A stretch of 64,000 nt of DNA from Nonomuraea endophytica. Lineage in GTDB: Bacteria; Actinomycetota; Actinomycetes; Streptosporangiales; Streptosporangiaceae. Below the pieces are notes generated by a model. The model worked only from the letters and a program-made list of their open reading frames with translations, was not told the DNA's origin and ran no database searches. Positions 40,833 to 50,131 of the stretch are shown here, piece by piece (positions within the stretch are counted from its first letter, which is position 1; each line of letters starts with the position of its first letter). The stretch covers positions 1 through 64,000 of the forward strand of contig NZ_JACHIN010000001.1 of assembly GCF_014203235.1 (NCBI RefSeq), given 5' to 3'. The translations under genes and the position numbers were made by a program.

Positions 40833-42283
40833 CTAAGCCGGGAATCGTGATCATCGGCTCGGGGTTCGCCGGCATCGGGATGGCGATCAAGCTCAAGGAG
40901 GCCGGCTACGACGACTTCGTCATCCTCGAAAAGGCCGCCGACCTGGGCGGGACCTGGCGGGACAACGTCTACCCCGGCTGCGCGTGCGACGTGCCGTCGC
41001 ACATGTACTCCTTCTCGTTCGAGCTGAATCCCGGCTGGTCGCGGATGTTCTCCCCGCAGGACGAGATCTGGGAGTACATGCGGGCGTGCGTCGACAAGTA
41101 CCGCATCGGGCCACATATCCGGTACGGCAAGCAGGTCGCCGGCCTGGAATACGACGACGAGGCCAGGGAATGGCAGATCACCACCGAGGACGGCGCCACG
41201 ATCCGGGCCAACGCCGTCATCTCCGGCATCGGCGCCCTCCACATCCCGAAATTTCCCGAAATCAAGGGACGTGAGGTCTTCGCCGGGCCGTCCTTCCACT
41301 CCAGCGCCTGGGACCACTCCGCCGACCTGGCCGGCAAACGCGTCGCGGTCATCGGCACGGGAGCCTCGGCCATCCAGTTCGTCCCCCAGATCGCGCCCTC
41401 GGCCGCCGAGCTCCTCCTCTTCCAGCGCACCCCGCCCTGGATCCAGGCCAAGCCCGACTTCGCCATCCCCGGCGCCATGCGCAGGGCACTCGGCCTGCCC
41501 GGCGCCGCCCGCCTGCTGCGCAACACCATCTACTGGGGCCTGGAGACCCGCGCCGTGGGCTTCGCCGTGGACCCGCGGCTGATGAAGATCCACGAGACCA
41601 TGGCCCGCAGGCATCTCGAACGCCAGGTCCCCGACCCGGAGCTGCGTGCCAAGCTCACCCCCGACTACACCATCGGCTGCAAGCGCATCCTGCTGTCCAG
41701 CGACTACTATCCGACCCTGACCAGGCCGAACGTCTCCCTGATCACCGACGGCATCACCGAGATCCGGGAGCGCTCGATCGTCGACGCGACCGGCGCCGAG
41801 CACGAGGTCGACGTCATCGTCTACGGCACCGGCTTCAAGGTCACCGACTCGCTGCAAGAGCAACGCATCGTCGGCAGGGGCGGCCGCAAGATCCAGGACG
41901 CCTGGCAGGACGGCATCGAAACCTACTACGGCATCACCACAGCCGGATTCCCGAACCTGTTCTTCCTGCTCGGCCCCAACACCGGCCTCGGCCACAACTC
42001 GGTCGTCTTCATGATCGAGTCCCAGGTCCGCTACGTCATGAACTGCCTGCGCCTCCTCTCCAAGACGCAGGCCAGGGCCATCGACGTCAAACCCGGCCAC
42101 CAGCGCACCTTCCAGGACCGCCTGCACCAGCGCCTCGACCCCCTGGTCTGGAACTCCGGCGGCTGCAAGTCCTGGTACCTCGACGAGCACGGCGTCAACC
42201 GCACGGTCTGGCCAGGCTTCACCTTCGAGTACTGGGCCCGCACCCTCCGCGTCGACCCGGCCGCCTACGACCTCATCTACTGA
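40829..42283 (+). CDS. Flavin-containing (Baeyer-Villiger-type) monooxygenase
   Basis: 484 aa. The FAD Rossmann motif is IIGSGFAGIGMAIKL at the N-terminus, the BVMO-type fingerprint is FAGPSFHSSAWDH (~152) and the NADPH fold is VAVIGTGASAIQFV (~172). DLGGTWRDNVYPGCACDVPS is characteristic of the family. It should insert oxygen next to a ketone or oxidise a heteroatom, using NADPH. AGGAGGGCC precedes GTG 40829, which lies inside the upstream stop. Last gene of the operon. Confidence 0.93.
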   Translation: MTKPGIVIIGSGFAGIGMAIKLKEAGYDDFVILEKAADLGGTWRDNVYPGCACDVPSHMYSFSFELNPGWSRMFSPQDEIWEYMRACVDKYRIGPHIRYGKQVAGLEYDDEAREWQITTEDGATIRANAVISGIGALHIPKFPEIKGREVFAGPSFHSSAWDHSADLAGKRVAVIGTGASAIQFVPQIAPSAAELLLFQRTPPWIQAKPDFAIPGAMRRALGLPGAARLLRNTIYWGLETRAVGFAVDPRLMKIHETMARRHLERQVPDPELRAKLTPDYTIGCKRILLSSDYYPTLTRPNVSLITDGITEIRERSIVDATGAEHEVDVIVYGTGFKVTDSLQEQRIVGRGGRKIQDAWQDGIETYYGITTAGFPNLFFLLGPNTGLGHNSVVFMIESQVRYVMNCLRLLSKTQARAIDVKPGHQRTFQDRLHQRLDPLVWNSGGCKSWYLDEHGVNRTVWPGFTFEYWARTLRVDPAAYDLIY

Positions 42284-42342
42284 CTCCGGGCATACGAACG
42301 CACCTCCGAAAACTGTCGGTGACGATCTTTAAAGTCTTCCGC

Positions 42343-45261
42343 ATGACGACTGGGGCTTGGGAGGCGGTCCGCAAGGCCGTCGACGCCTATGACATGCACG
42401 CGGTGGCCCTGCTGGCCGCCGGTTTCGGCGACGACGAGCGCCGCGAGGTGGCCGCGCAGCTGACGGCGTACCTGCCGGTGGCGCGCCGTATCGGCGAGGA
42501 GGACGACGAGCGCCGCCTCGACCGCCACCACGAGAAGTGGGACGTGCTCCAAGCCCGCGCCGACGAGCTGGACGTGCCGGTCCACAGCCTCCCCGAAGCC
42601 CAGCACCTCATGCGGCCCCAGATCATGGAGCGCTGGATCGAGCCGCTGCGCGTCGCCGGCGCCGCCACTCTGCCGGGCGCGGCCGCCGTGGCCGCCTGGC
42701 TCAACCGCCGCGAGCTGCGCCGCCCGCTCAACCGCTGGCAGGGGTCGATCGACGACGTCCCGCAGCTGGTCGCGGTCCTGTCGGCCCGCCCCGCCGCCTG
42801 GCAGTCCGATCTCGCGGTACGGCTGGCGCTCCGGCTGCGCGGCGCCCGGCCGGAGGCCGACAACCAGGTGCGCCTCGTGCTGGAGATGCTGCGCCGTACC
42901 GGAGCCGAACCACCCAAGCACGACCCGCTGACGCTCGCGTGGCTGGCCGCCGCCACCCCGTCGTCGTCCGCGACGCTGGCCAAGGACGGGCTGCTCGACG
43001 CGATGGTGCCGCGGCTGTTCGAGTCGGAGGGCGTGGGCAGGGCGCTGCGCGACTCGACGGACTGGCCGAAGGCGCTGCACAAGCTGACCGCGAGATCGCT
43101 GACCGGCGCGGCGCGAGTGTCCAGGAAGGCGCTGCTGTCGGGCTGCGTGCGCCGCTTCCTGCGCGGCGGGCAGGCGGCCGACCTGCGCTTCTTCATCCGG
43201 TTGCACGACCTGCTCGACCCCACCGACGGCGAGGTAGCCGAGCACGGACACGACTACCTGCGGCTGCTCCCCATAGCGCCCGGCAACGTGGCCGAGCTGG
43301 CCCTCAAGCGGGTGCGCAGGCTGGGCGAATTGCCCGCCCACGGAGCGGGCGAGGCGGTGCTCGGCCTGCTGTTCCGGCAGGAGAGCAAGCTGGTCGGCGC
43401 CGGGCTGAGCTGGCTGGAACGCCTGCTGCGCGACCCCGCCCACGACCTCGACGACTACGCGTCCGCGCTGGCCACGGCGCTGGCCGGGGAGTCCGCCGTC
43501 GTCCGCGAGCGCGCGGTGAAGCTGGCGGTCAAACACGCCGCCCGCTTCACCCCGCTGGGCGCCGAAACGATCAGGCAGGCCGTCGAGCTCCTACCAGCAG
43601 ACCAGGGCGGCGCCCTCGCCACGGCCTTCGGCGGCGAGGCCAACTCCCCGGACCAGACCCCCGCACCACTGCCACCCCGCCCCCTACCAGTTGCCCCAGA
43701 GCCGGGCCTCTTCGAGTCCTCGCCACAGGACCTGACCGCCCCGCCAGCGCGATACGACTGGACGGCCCAGGAGCAGTGGCTCGACACGTTCGTCCGGCAG
43801 GCGGCGACCGACCGCGCCGCACTGACCGCGGCCCTGACACCACTGTCCGCCGACTTCCACGACCTCCTGTACTGGAAGTCGCCATGGACGAAGCCCGCCA
43901 TCTGGGTCTCCGCAATAGCCAGAGAACTGGCCGAACCAGGCGCTGAACACACCGCTCCATCCCGGGCAGGCCACCCCGCGACAGCGCAGAGCCCCAAGGC
44001 CGAGCAGATGCTGTCCAGCCTCGGCGGCGTCCCCATCAAGCCACTCACCGAGCGGGTCCCCGACCCCGCCAACTGCGACGCCTCGCTGTACATGCCGCTG
44101 GCCCGCTTCGCGGAGGTCTACCAAGCCCTGCTCGACGAACGGCTGCCGCCGTACCTGCTGGCCACCCCGAGCCGTGAGGACGGCGGGCTGGACGCGGCAG
44201 TGCTGGTGGAACGCCTGGAAGGTTATGCGGCCGACAACATCGCCCCACTCCCCTTCGACCTACGACAGGCACTCCTGCGACTCCGCCGATCAGTGCCCGA
44301 CGAGATGGCGGCGCAAGCTCACGGATCGCCCGGCGAGCCAGCGCGACCGGTGGCGGCAGGAGCCCAGCAGCCGCCCGTCGAGACAGCGCGAACGGTGGCG
44401 GTGCAAGCCCAACAGCTGCCCGGCGAGGCGGGGCAGATGGTGGCGCGAGAGCAACAGCTGCGAGGCGAGACAGCGCGGACGGTGGTGGCGCGAGCGCAAC
44501 GGTTGCCCGGCGAGGCGGGGCGGATGGTGGCGGCGCGGCTGACCGCCCGGCCCGTGGAGCCGCAGGTGACGCTGCGATGGACGACGCACGGGAACGACCC
44601 GCGCATCCTGGCCGAGATCACCCTCGCCCCGGAGGACCACGACCTTCTCGCGGACCTGCTGACCTCGCGGACGAGCAGCGAGTCGTGTCAGCGGCTGTTG
44701 CCCGCGCTGGCCGGATACCGGGAGCTGGTGGCGGCGCGGTCGGTGTACGGGCTGCTGTCCTCCTGGCCGATCGCCCGGCCGGACACCGACGACCTGCGCC
44801 GGTTGGCACTCGCCGACGGACCGGGCGGACCGGGCATGGCACTGCTGCTGGCCTGGTCGCTGCTGGGCGGGGACAGCGGGAGGGCCACACCCAAGGAGCC
44901 GTTCCTGTGGATGGCGGCCTCGGGCGACCTGCCGGCGGAGGAGGTGGGCAGGCAGTTCGCCGCCCTCCTCCCGCGCTTGAGAGGCCATCTCCCCGAAGCC
45001 CTGCGAACCCTCCAGGAGCTTGCCGAACTGGGCGCCCACCAGGAGGTGTGGCGGGTCATGACCGGCCTGCTCCCCGCCTACCTCCAGGCCGAACGCGCCA
45101 CCACCACCCACACCCGCCTGGTCTCCTTCGCCGCCGACGCGGCCGCCTGGGCGGGAGCACGCGGCGAACTCCCGGTCATCACCGACCTGGCCACCCGAAC
45201 CCGCACCAGCGACCTGGTCCGCCAAGCCCGCCGCCTCCACACCCACCTCACCAGCCTCTGA
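42343..45261 (+). CDS. Large DUF6493-like protein with HEAT-like helices, function unknown
   Basis: A 972-aa soluble protein, helical throughout, resembling from memory the actinobacterial DUF6493 family. The N-terminal half has HEAT-like pairs (for example LRFFIRLHDLLDP, NVAELALKRVRRLGELP). Residues ~650-725 hold four degenerate repeats of an xGExxRxVaxxAQxLP pattern visible also in DNA (44320-44540), suggesting recent slippage. The C-terminal ~250 residues are a separate conserved block. ATG 42343 has no SD; TAAAGT at 42330 would give a leaderless start. It stands alone between the monooxygenase operon and the G-rich array. Confidence 0.75.
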   Translation: MTTGAWEAVRKAVDAYDMHAVALLAAGFGDDERREVAAQLTAYLPVARRIGEEDDERRLDRHHEKWDVLQARADELDVPVHSLPEAQHLMRPQIMERWIEPLRVAGAATLPGAAAVAAWLNRRELRRPLNRWQGSIDDVPQLVAVLSARPAAWQSDLAVRLALRLRGARPEADNQVRLVLEMLRRTGAEPPKHDPLTLAWLAAATPSSSATLAKDGLLDAMVPRLFESEGVGRALRDSTDWPKALHKLTARSLTGAARVSRKALLSGCVRRFLRGGQAADLRFFIRLHDLLDPTDGEVAEHGHDYLRLLPIAPGNVAELALKRVRRLGELPAHGAGEAVLGLLFRQESKLVGAGLSWLERLLRDPAHDLDDYASALATALAGESAVVRERAVKLAVKHAARFTPLGAETIRQAVELLPADQGGALATAFGGEANSPDQTPAPLPPRPLPVAPEPGLFESSPQDLTAPPARYDWTAQEQWLDTFVRQAATDRAALTAALTPLSADFHDLLYWKSPWTKPAIWVSAIARELAEPGAEHTAPSRAGHPATAQSPKAEQMLSSLGGVPIKPLTERVPDPANCDASLYMPLARFAEVYQALLDERLPPYLLATPSREDGGLDAAVLVERLEGYAADNIAPLPFDLRQALLRLRRSVPDEMAAQAHGSPGEPARPVAAGAQQPPVETARTVAVQAQQLPGEAGQMVAREQQLRGETARTVVARAQRLPGEAGRMVAARLTARPVEPQVTLRWTTHGNDPRILAEITLAPEDHDLLADLLTSRTSSESCQRLLPALAGYRELVAARSVYGLLSSWPIARPDTDDLRRLALADGPGGPGMALLLAWSLLGGDSGRATPKEPFLWMAASGDLPAEEVGRQFAALLPRLRGHLPEALRTLQELAELGAHQEVWRVMTGLLPAYLQAERATTTHTRLVSFAADAAAWAGARGELPVITDLATRTRTSDLVRQARRLHTHLTSL

Positions 45262-45501
45262 CGAGCACCTGCCAGCCCACGACGCGACCCCGGGCGTACC
45301 AGACACCACCACCTCCCGGCCACGGCTCAGGGGCTCCCGACCCACGGCTCACAGGCACGCCCGCGCTACGCCGAGGCCAAGACGCGGGGGGCGCATCCCA
45401 GGGTGCGCCTACCGAGCGCGGGGACGTGACGTGCCGGGATGGGACGTGTCCCGGGGGTGTGGCGTGCCCGGGGCACGCGGTGGTGCGGGGCGCGAGACGT
45501 C
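45262..45501. other. Intergenic region preceding the G4 array, no gene seen
   Basis: 240 bp after the DUF6493-like gene. Frames across it are compositional. No clear promoter or terminator hairpin was recognised. Confidence 0.6.
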
Positions 45502-45635
45502 GGGGTTGGGGTTGGGGTGTGGGGTTGGGGTGTGGGGTTGGGGTGTGGGGTTGGGGTTGGGGTTGGGGTTGGGGTGTGGGGTTGGGGTGTGGGGTTGGGG
45601 TGTGGGGTTGGGGTGTGGGGTTGGGGTGTGGGGTC
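45502..45635 (+). repeat. 21 consecutive GGGG tracts: GGGGTT / GGGGTGT array (G-quadruplex-prone)
   Basis: The plus strand consists only of GGGG runs separated by TT or TGT: 21 runs in 134 bp, mostly alternating as a 13-bp GGGGTTGGGGTGT unit. The last unit (GGGGTCA) contains the stop codon of the phospholipase C gene, which runs on the minus strand. Multiple overlapping G-quadruplexes are possible in DNA or in a plus-strand transcript. Confidence 0.95.
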
Positions 45636-47211
45636 AGGGTTGGCGGGCTTTGGTGGCGGCGGTGCGGAAGGCGGGGAGGGCTTGGGTCAGGGCGCGGTGG
45701 TCGCGGGCGCGCCAGCTCACCCCCGCGAAGACCGCAGGGCGGCCGCGGAGACGGGCGCGGACGCGGCGGGCCAGTACGGCCAGGTCGCGGCAGTGGTCGG
45801 GCAGGTGGTCCCGAGGGGGCTGGGGGCCGGCGGTCGTGGCGTGGGCGGGGTCGCCTTCGGAGGGTGAGGCGCCGCCCAGCGGGAGGGCGTAGCGGGTCAG
45901 GTCGGGGAGGTCGGTGCGGGGAGTGGGCAGCGTGAGGAGGGGGTCGAAGCGGGCTGCGGCGGCGTCTCTGGTGGTCAGGGGTGGGCGGTCGGGGGCGAAC
46001 AGCGCGCGGAGCGTGGCGGGGACGCTGGCGTGTTCCATCGGGGTGGTGCTCACCGTGCCCCTCGGGATCAAAGGGGAGACGATCACGGCGGGCACCCGGA
46101 CGCCCGAGGAGGAGAAGTCGAAGGCGGCGCTCTTCTTGTGCGCGAGCAGGCGCAGGATGCGGGTCAGCAGTCCGGGGGACGAACCCGGGTCGGACAGGCC
46201 GGTCAACGGCGGGGCGTGGTCGTAGAGGCCGCCGTGCTCGTCGTAGGTGATGACGAACACGGTCTGGCCGAACGCCTCGGGGTTGGACTTCAGGGCCTCG
46301 TATACGGCCGCGACCAGCGACTCGGCGCGGGCGAAGTCGGTCGAGTCGCCGACCTGGTCCTTGGTCTGGTTGTTGCCGGGATGCTGGCTGTTGGACGGGC
46401 GGTCGTTCAGGCGTACCGGGGGGCGGTGGTTGGGTTCGATGAAGGAGTACGCGGGCAGCTCTCCGGCCGCCGCGTGGGCGGTGAACTCCGAGATGTCGAA
46501 CCAGCGGGCGATCCGGTCGGCGCCGTTCCACAGGTTGGAGAACGCCCACACCTGCGGCACGTCGTCGTGGTAGACGTGCCAGCCGTGTCCCGCCGCTTCG
46601 AGCGTCTCGAAGATGGTCGGGTCGGTGTAGAAGCGCGGCTGGATGTTGGTCATCCCGTCGGAGGTGGCGGCGTGCAGGTAGTTGCGGTTGGGCCAGGTCT
46701 CCCCCGGCACCGAGCAGTGCCACCGCGTGCACACCGCGAACTCCAGCGCCAGCGTCGCCAGCACCGGCACCCCGGCGGGATCCTGGCAGCGCATCACTTC
46801 GGGCCCGACCCCGAAGATCGGCTCCTTCTTCGCGAACTTCGGATACAGCCACCCGATCAGCGGCCCCAGCAGCCCGCCGAACTTCGGCTCGGCCAGCCCG
46901 CGCGCCTTGCGTTCGTGCGCGCTGACCCAGCCGCCGCCGAGCTGCTCCATCGCCGCGTCGTGCGAGTGGTCGAAGTCCATCGTGGCGAGCGGCCCCGCGT
47001 CCGCCGAGGCCGCCACGGGCGGGCCGCCGTCCCAGCCCGGGCTGGTGTACGGCCCGCCGCCCCGCAACCCGTCATACCCGGGATCGGGGTGCGGGAGGTA
47101 GCCGAGCATGTGGTCGAACGACCGGTTCTCCAGCATCAACACGACAACGTGTCGCACCTGCCCCCGAGCCTGAGACCCAGGCTCGGGGGTGTCACTCTCG
47201 GATTCGGTCAT
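45634..47211 (-). CDS. Phospholipase C / phosphoesterase family (PF04185)
   Basis: A 525-aa enzyme of the alkaline-phosphatase-like superfamily. It starts near VRHVVVLMLENRSFDHMLGY, with metal and nucleophile residues in LENRSFD. It also shows CSVPGETWPNRNYLHAAT (~180), SFIEPNHRPP (~275), FVITYDEHGGLYDHAPP (~345) and RVPAVIVSPLIPRGTV (~395). It lacks a signal peptide, so its location is unclear. Its start overlaps the gamma-glutamyltranspeptidase stop (ATGA). A 12-bp perfect hairpin lies in its first codons, and its stop falls inside the G4 array. Confidence 0.9.
   Translation of the reverse strand: MTESESDTPEPGSQARGQVRHVVVLMLENRSFDHMLGYLPHPDPGYDGLRGGGPYTSPGWDGGPPVAASADAGPLATMDFDHSHDAAMEQLGGGWVSAHERKARGLAEPKFGGLLGPLIGWLYPKFAKKEPIFGVGPEVMRCQDPAGVPVLATLALEFAVCTRWHCSVPGETWPNRNYLHAATSDGMTNIQPRFYTDPTIFETLEAAGHGWHVYHDDVPQVWAFSNLWNGADRIARWFDISEFTAHAAAGELPAYSFIEPNHRPPVRLNDRPSNSQHPGNNQTKDQVGDSTDFARAESLVAAVYEALKSNPEAFGQTVFVITYDEHGGLYDHAPPLTGLSDPGSSPGLLTRILRLLAHKKSAAFDFSSSGVRVPAVIVSPLIPRGTVSTTPMEHASVPATLRALFAPDRPPLTTRDAAAARFDPLLTLPTPRTDLPDLTRYALPLGGASPSEGDPAHATTAGPQPPRDHLPDHCRDLAVLARRVRARLRGRPAVFAGVSWRARDHRALTQALPAFRTAATKARQP
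47161..47189 (-). promoter_or_regulatory. 12-bp perfect hairpin in the first codons of phospholipase C
   Basis: CCCCCGAGCCTG (47161-47172) pairs with CAGGCTCGGGGG (47178-47189) around a 5-nt loop. On the message it covers codons ~8-17, about 20 nt after the start that is coupled to the upstream gene. It could slow ribosomes or terminate transcription between the two genes. Confidence 0.55.
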
Positions 47212-48935
47212 CGGGACGGGTGCACCACCAGCGCGCTCCCGCCGCCGCGCCGCGCGGGCTCGGCGACCGCCTGGACCCGTCCCCGGCCGAGGAACTCCAG
47301 CCCGGTCGCCGCCCCGATCTCCGGGTTCGGCGCGAACACGTGCCCACGCGCCTCGAGCGCGGCCCCGTGCTGGGTGAGGAAGGCGGGCTCGGCCTGGGTG
47401 GCGGCGGTGTTGCGCTGGGTGGCGCGGGGGGCGGCCAGCGCGTCGGGCAGGTTCATGCCCAGGTCGTAGCGGTTGACGAGGATCTGCAGCACGGTCGTGA
47501 TGATCGTGGACCCGCCGGGCGAACCGACGGCCAGCACCGGCTTGCCGTGCTTGAACACCAGCGTGGGCGCCATCGAGGAGCGGGGGCGCTTGCCGGGGGC
47601 GGGCAGGTTCGGGTCGCCGGGCGCGGGCCCGAAGGTGAAGTCGGTCAGCTCGTTGTTGAGCAGGACGCCGCGGCCGGGCACGACGATGCCGTTGCCGCCG
47701 GTGGACTCGATCGTGAGGTTGTAGGCGACGACGTTGCCCCACTTGTCGGCGACGGTGAGGTGGGTGGTCTCGGGGCCTTCGTCGGTCACGTCGGGGGCGG
47801 CGCCGGTGGGCCGCTCGCAGTCGGAGTAGGAGCCGTCGGGCGAGCCGGGGGCGGCCGGGTGGGCCATGGCGCGTTCGCCGACCAGGCAGGAGCGCTCTTT
47901 GGCGAAGCCGTCGGACAGGAGTTCACGCATGGGGACGCCGGGGATGTCGCCGACGTACTTGCCCCGGTCGGCGAAGGCCAGCCTGGACGCCTCCAGGTAC
48001 TCGTGCAGGCCGACGCTGGGCAGCGCTTCCAGGATGTTGAGCGCCTCGCTGACGGTGGAGCCACCGGATGACGGGGGCGCCATGCCGTACACCTGAAGGC
48101 CCTTGTACTCGATGTGGGTGGGTTCGCGCATCAGCGCGCGGTAGGCGCGCAGGTCGGACATCTCCATGAGGCCGGGCCGGACGTTGCGCGTGGTGCCGGG
48201 GGTGAGCGGCGGCTTCTTGACCGTGGCCACGATCTCCTGGCCGAGGCGGCCGTCGTAGAGCCAGTCGGTGCCTCGTCTGCCGAGCTCGCGGTAGGTGTCG
48301 GCGAGTTCGGGGTTGCGGAAGACGGAGCCTACGGGCGGTGGCGCGCCGTTCGGGAGGTAGAGCTTGGCGGTGGAGGCGATGTCCTTGAAGCGGGCGGCGT
48401 TCGCGGCGGTCTGGTCGTGGAAGGTCTGGTCTACGACGAAGCCCTTGGAGGCCACGTCGATGGCCGGTTTGAGCGCCTGTCTCAGGCTGATGGTGCCGAA
48501 GCGGCGCAGCGCCGTCTCCCACTGGGCGACCGTGCCGGGCACGCCCGCGGACAGGCCGCTGGTGACGCCCTCCTCGAAGGGGATGCCTTCGAGTGAGGTC
48601 GAGGTCATGGCGCGCGGCGCGGTCTCGCGGCCGTCGATCGTGTAGACCTTACGGCGGGAGGCGTCGTAGTAGACCATGAAGCCGCCTCCGGCCAGCCCGG
48701 AGGAATATGGCTCGGTGACGCCCAGGACCGCGCCCGCGGCGACGGCCGCGTCCATGGCGTTGCCGCCCTTCTTCAGCACGGCCACGGCGGCCTTGCTGGC
48801 GTCGAGGTCGACGGTGGACACGGCGCCGCCGTACCCCTCGGCGACCGGGACCTTCTGCTGGGGCTCAGCCATGGCCGGCGGCGCGGTGGTGAGCGTGACG
48901 AGGACTGCTGCTGCGGGAACGATCACTCGGCGCAT
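47208..48935 (-). CDS. ggt: Gamma-glutamyltranspeptidase precursor
   Basis: A 575-aa exported N-terminal nucleophile hydrolase that cleaves itself and transfers or hydrolyses gamma-glutamyl groups, for example of glutathione. It has a signal peptide ending APPAMA, GGNAMDAAVAAGAVLGVTEP at the N-terminus and the autoprocessing Thr in GPETTHLTVADKWGN (usual TTHxS; here TTHLT, residues ~388-394). The small-subunit sequences APGKRPRSSMAPT and AVGSPGGSTIITTVLQIL follow. ATG 48935 has GGAG at good spacing; GTG 48944 is the alternative. First gene of an operon with phospholipase C. Confidence 0.93.
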   Translation of the reverse strand: MRRVIVPAAAVLVTLTTAPPAMAEPQQKVPVAEGYGGAVSTVDLDASKAAVAVLKKGGNAMDAAVAAGAVLGVTEPYSSGLAGGGFMVYYDASRRKVYTIDGRETAPRAMTSTSLEGIPFEEGVTSGLSAGVPGTVAQWETALRRFGTISLRQALKPAIDVASKGFVVDQTFHDQTAANAARFKDIASTAKLYLPNGAPPPVGSVFRNPELADTYRELGRRGTDWLYDGRLGQEIVATVKKPPLTPGTTRNVRPGLMEMSDLRAYRALMREPTHIEYKGLQVYGMAPPSSGGSTVSEALNILEALPSVGLHEYLEASRLAFADRGKYVGDIPGVPMRELLSDGFAKERSCLVGERAMAHPAAPGSPDGSYSDCERPTGAAPDVTDEGPETTHLTVADKWGNVVAYNLTIESTGGNGIVVPGRGVLLNNELTDFTFGPAPGDPNLPAPGKRPRSSMAPTLVFKHGKPVLAVGSPGGSTIITTVLQILVNRYDLGMNLPDALAAPRATQRNTAATQAEPAFLTQHGAALEARGHVFAPNPEIGAATGLEFLGRGRVQAVAEPARRGGGSALVVHPSR

Positions 48936-49030
48936 GGTCTCCACGATGGCCCAGGTACGCCTCCGGTGGTAGGGCCCCCTGCCACTTCCAGATGATGCGC
49001 TGGTCAGGGGGTGTGAAATAGCGTGGGACC

Positions 49031-50131
49031 GTGAAGTCCCGACTCGACCCTTATCTGGCGCTCATTCTGGCCGTCGCCCAAGTGGTGATCGGCCAGGGCG
49101 CCGAGTGGGGGCAGCGTTTGGAGCGGGCGGCGCTCGACTGGTACGCCTACTCCTTGCTCCTGGTCGGTCCGGCGCTGATTCTCGTGCGCCGCCGCTACCC
49201 GGTCGCCACGACCGTGATCACGCTGTTCGTGACCGGCGCGTACCTGGTCGGCAGCTACCCCTACGGGCCGATCTTCTTCACGCCCGGCGTGATGCTGTTC
49301 TGGCTGGTGGTCGACGGGCGGCGGCTGGTCGCCTGGCTGCTGGCGGCGGGCATGTTCAGCTTCTTCGAGGTCTATGCCTGGGCGATCGGCAACCGCAGCC
49401 TCTTCCACGCCATCTGGATCTCCACGGCGATGATGCTCCTCATGGTCATGGCCGAGCTGGTCAGGATCCTGCGCGAACGCCGGGCCGAACGGGCCAGGGC
49501 GGAAGAGGAGGAGGCCAGGCGGCAGGCCAGCGAGGAACGCCTGACGATGGCGCAGGAGTTGCACGACGTGCTGGCGCACAACATCTCGCTCATCCACGTC
49601 CAGGCCTCGACCGCGCTGCACCTCATCGACGACCAGCCCGACCAGGCCAGGACGGCGCTGGCCACGATCAAAACCGCCTCCAAGGAGGTGCTCGGCGAGA
49701 TGCGCTCGGTCCTGAACGTGCTGCGCGAGGGCGCCCCGCGTGCCCCCACCTCGGGCCTGGACCATCTGGACAACCTCATCGAGCGCTCCGGCCTCGACGT
49801 CACGCTGAAGCGCGTGGGCTCGCGGCCCCTTCCGGCGCAGGTCGAGCGGGCGGCGTACCGGATCGTGCAGGAGTCGCTCACCAACGTGACGCGCCACGCC
49901 CCCGGCGCGAAGGTCACGGTCAGGCTGGAGTACGGCACGGCCGAGCTGATCGTCCGCGTCACCGACACGGGCGCCACCTCGCCCGCCCCGCTGTCGGAGG
50001 ACGGCAGCGGCAACGGCATCCCCGGCATGCGCGAGCGGGCCGCCGCCCTGGGCGGTTCGCTGGTCGCCGGCCCGGTCGGCAACGGCTTCCAGGTCGAGGC
50101 CCGGCTGCCCCTACCTGAGGAGAACGCATGA
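49031..50131 (+). CDS. NarL-type sensor histidine kinase (HisKA_3)
   Basis: A 366-aa membrane kinase. About four to five N-terminal membrane segments are followed by a coiled coil (ERRAERARAEEEEARRQA), the phospho-acceptor His in MAQELHDVLAHNISLIHVQA and an ATPase domain with NVTRHAPGAKVTV and GSGNGIPGMRERAAALGG. The coupled regulator begins in an ATGA overlap. No SD precedes GTG 49031, so a leaderless message is possible. The signal is unknown. Confidence 0.93.
   Translation: MKSRLDPYLALILAVAQVVIGQGAEWGQRLERAALDWYAYSLLLVGPALILVRRRYPVATTVITLFVTGAYLVGSYPYGPIFFTPGVMLFWLVVDGRRLVAWLLAAGMFSFFEVYAWAIGNRSLFHAIWISTAMMLLMVMAELVRILRERRAERARAEEEEARRQASEERLTMAQELHDVLAHNISLIHVQASTALHLIDDQPDQARTALATIKTASKEVLGEMRSVLNVLREGAPRAPTSGLDHLDNLIERSGLDVTLKRVGSRPLPAQVERAAYRIVQESLTNVTRHAPGAKVTVRLEYGTAELIVRVTDTGATSPAPLSEDGSGNGIPGMRERAAALGGSLVAGPVGNGFQVEARLPLPEENA

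Noticed and set aside
40760..42190. 476-codon minus-strand frame
   Set aside because: Antisense to the monooxygenase; no recognisable domain.
45502..45635. Chromosome telomere
   Set aside because: The TTGGGG-like array is embedded between conserved genes on both sides, and actinomycete linear ends use palindromes with terminal proteins, not G-rich repeats.
45248..46852. Minus-strand frame encoding a Pro/Thr/His/Gln repeat from the G4 array
   Set aside because: It overlaps phospholipase C in another frame; the repeat peptide is only the translation of the C-rich strand.
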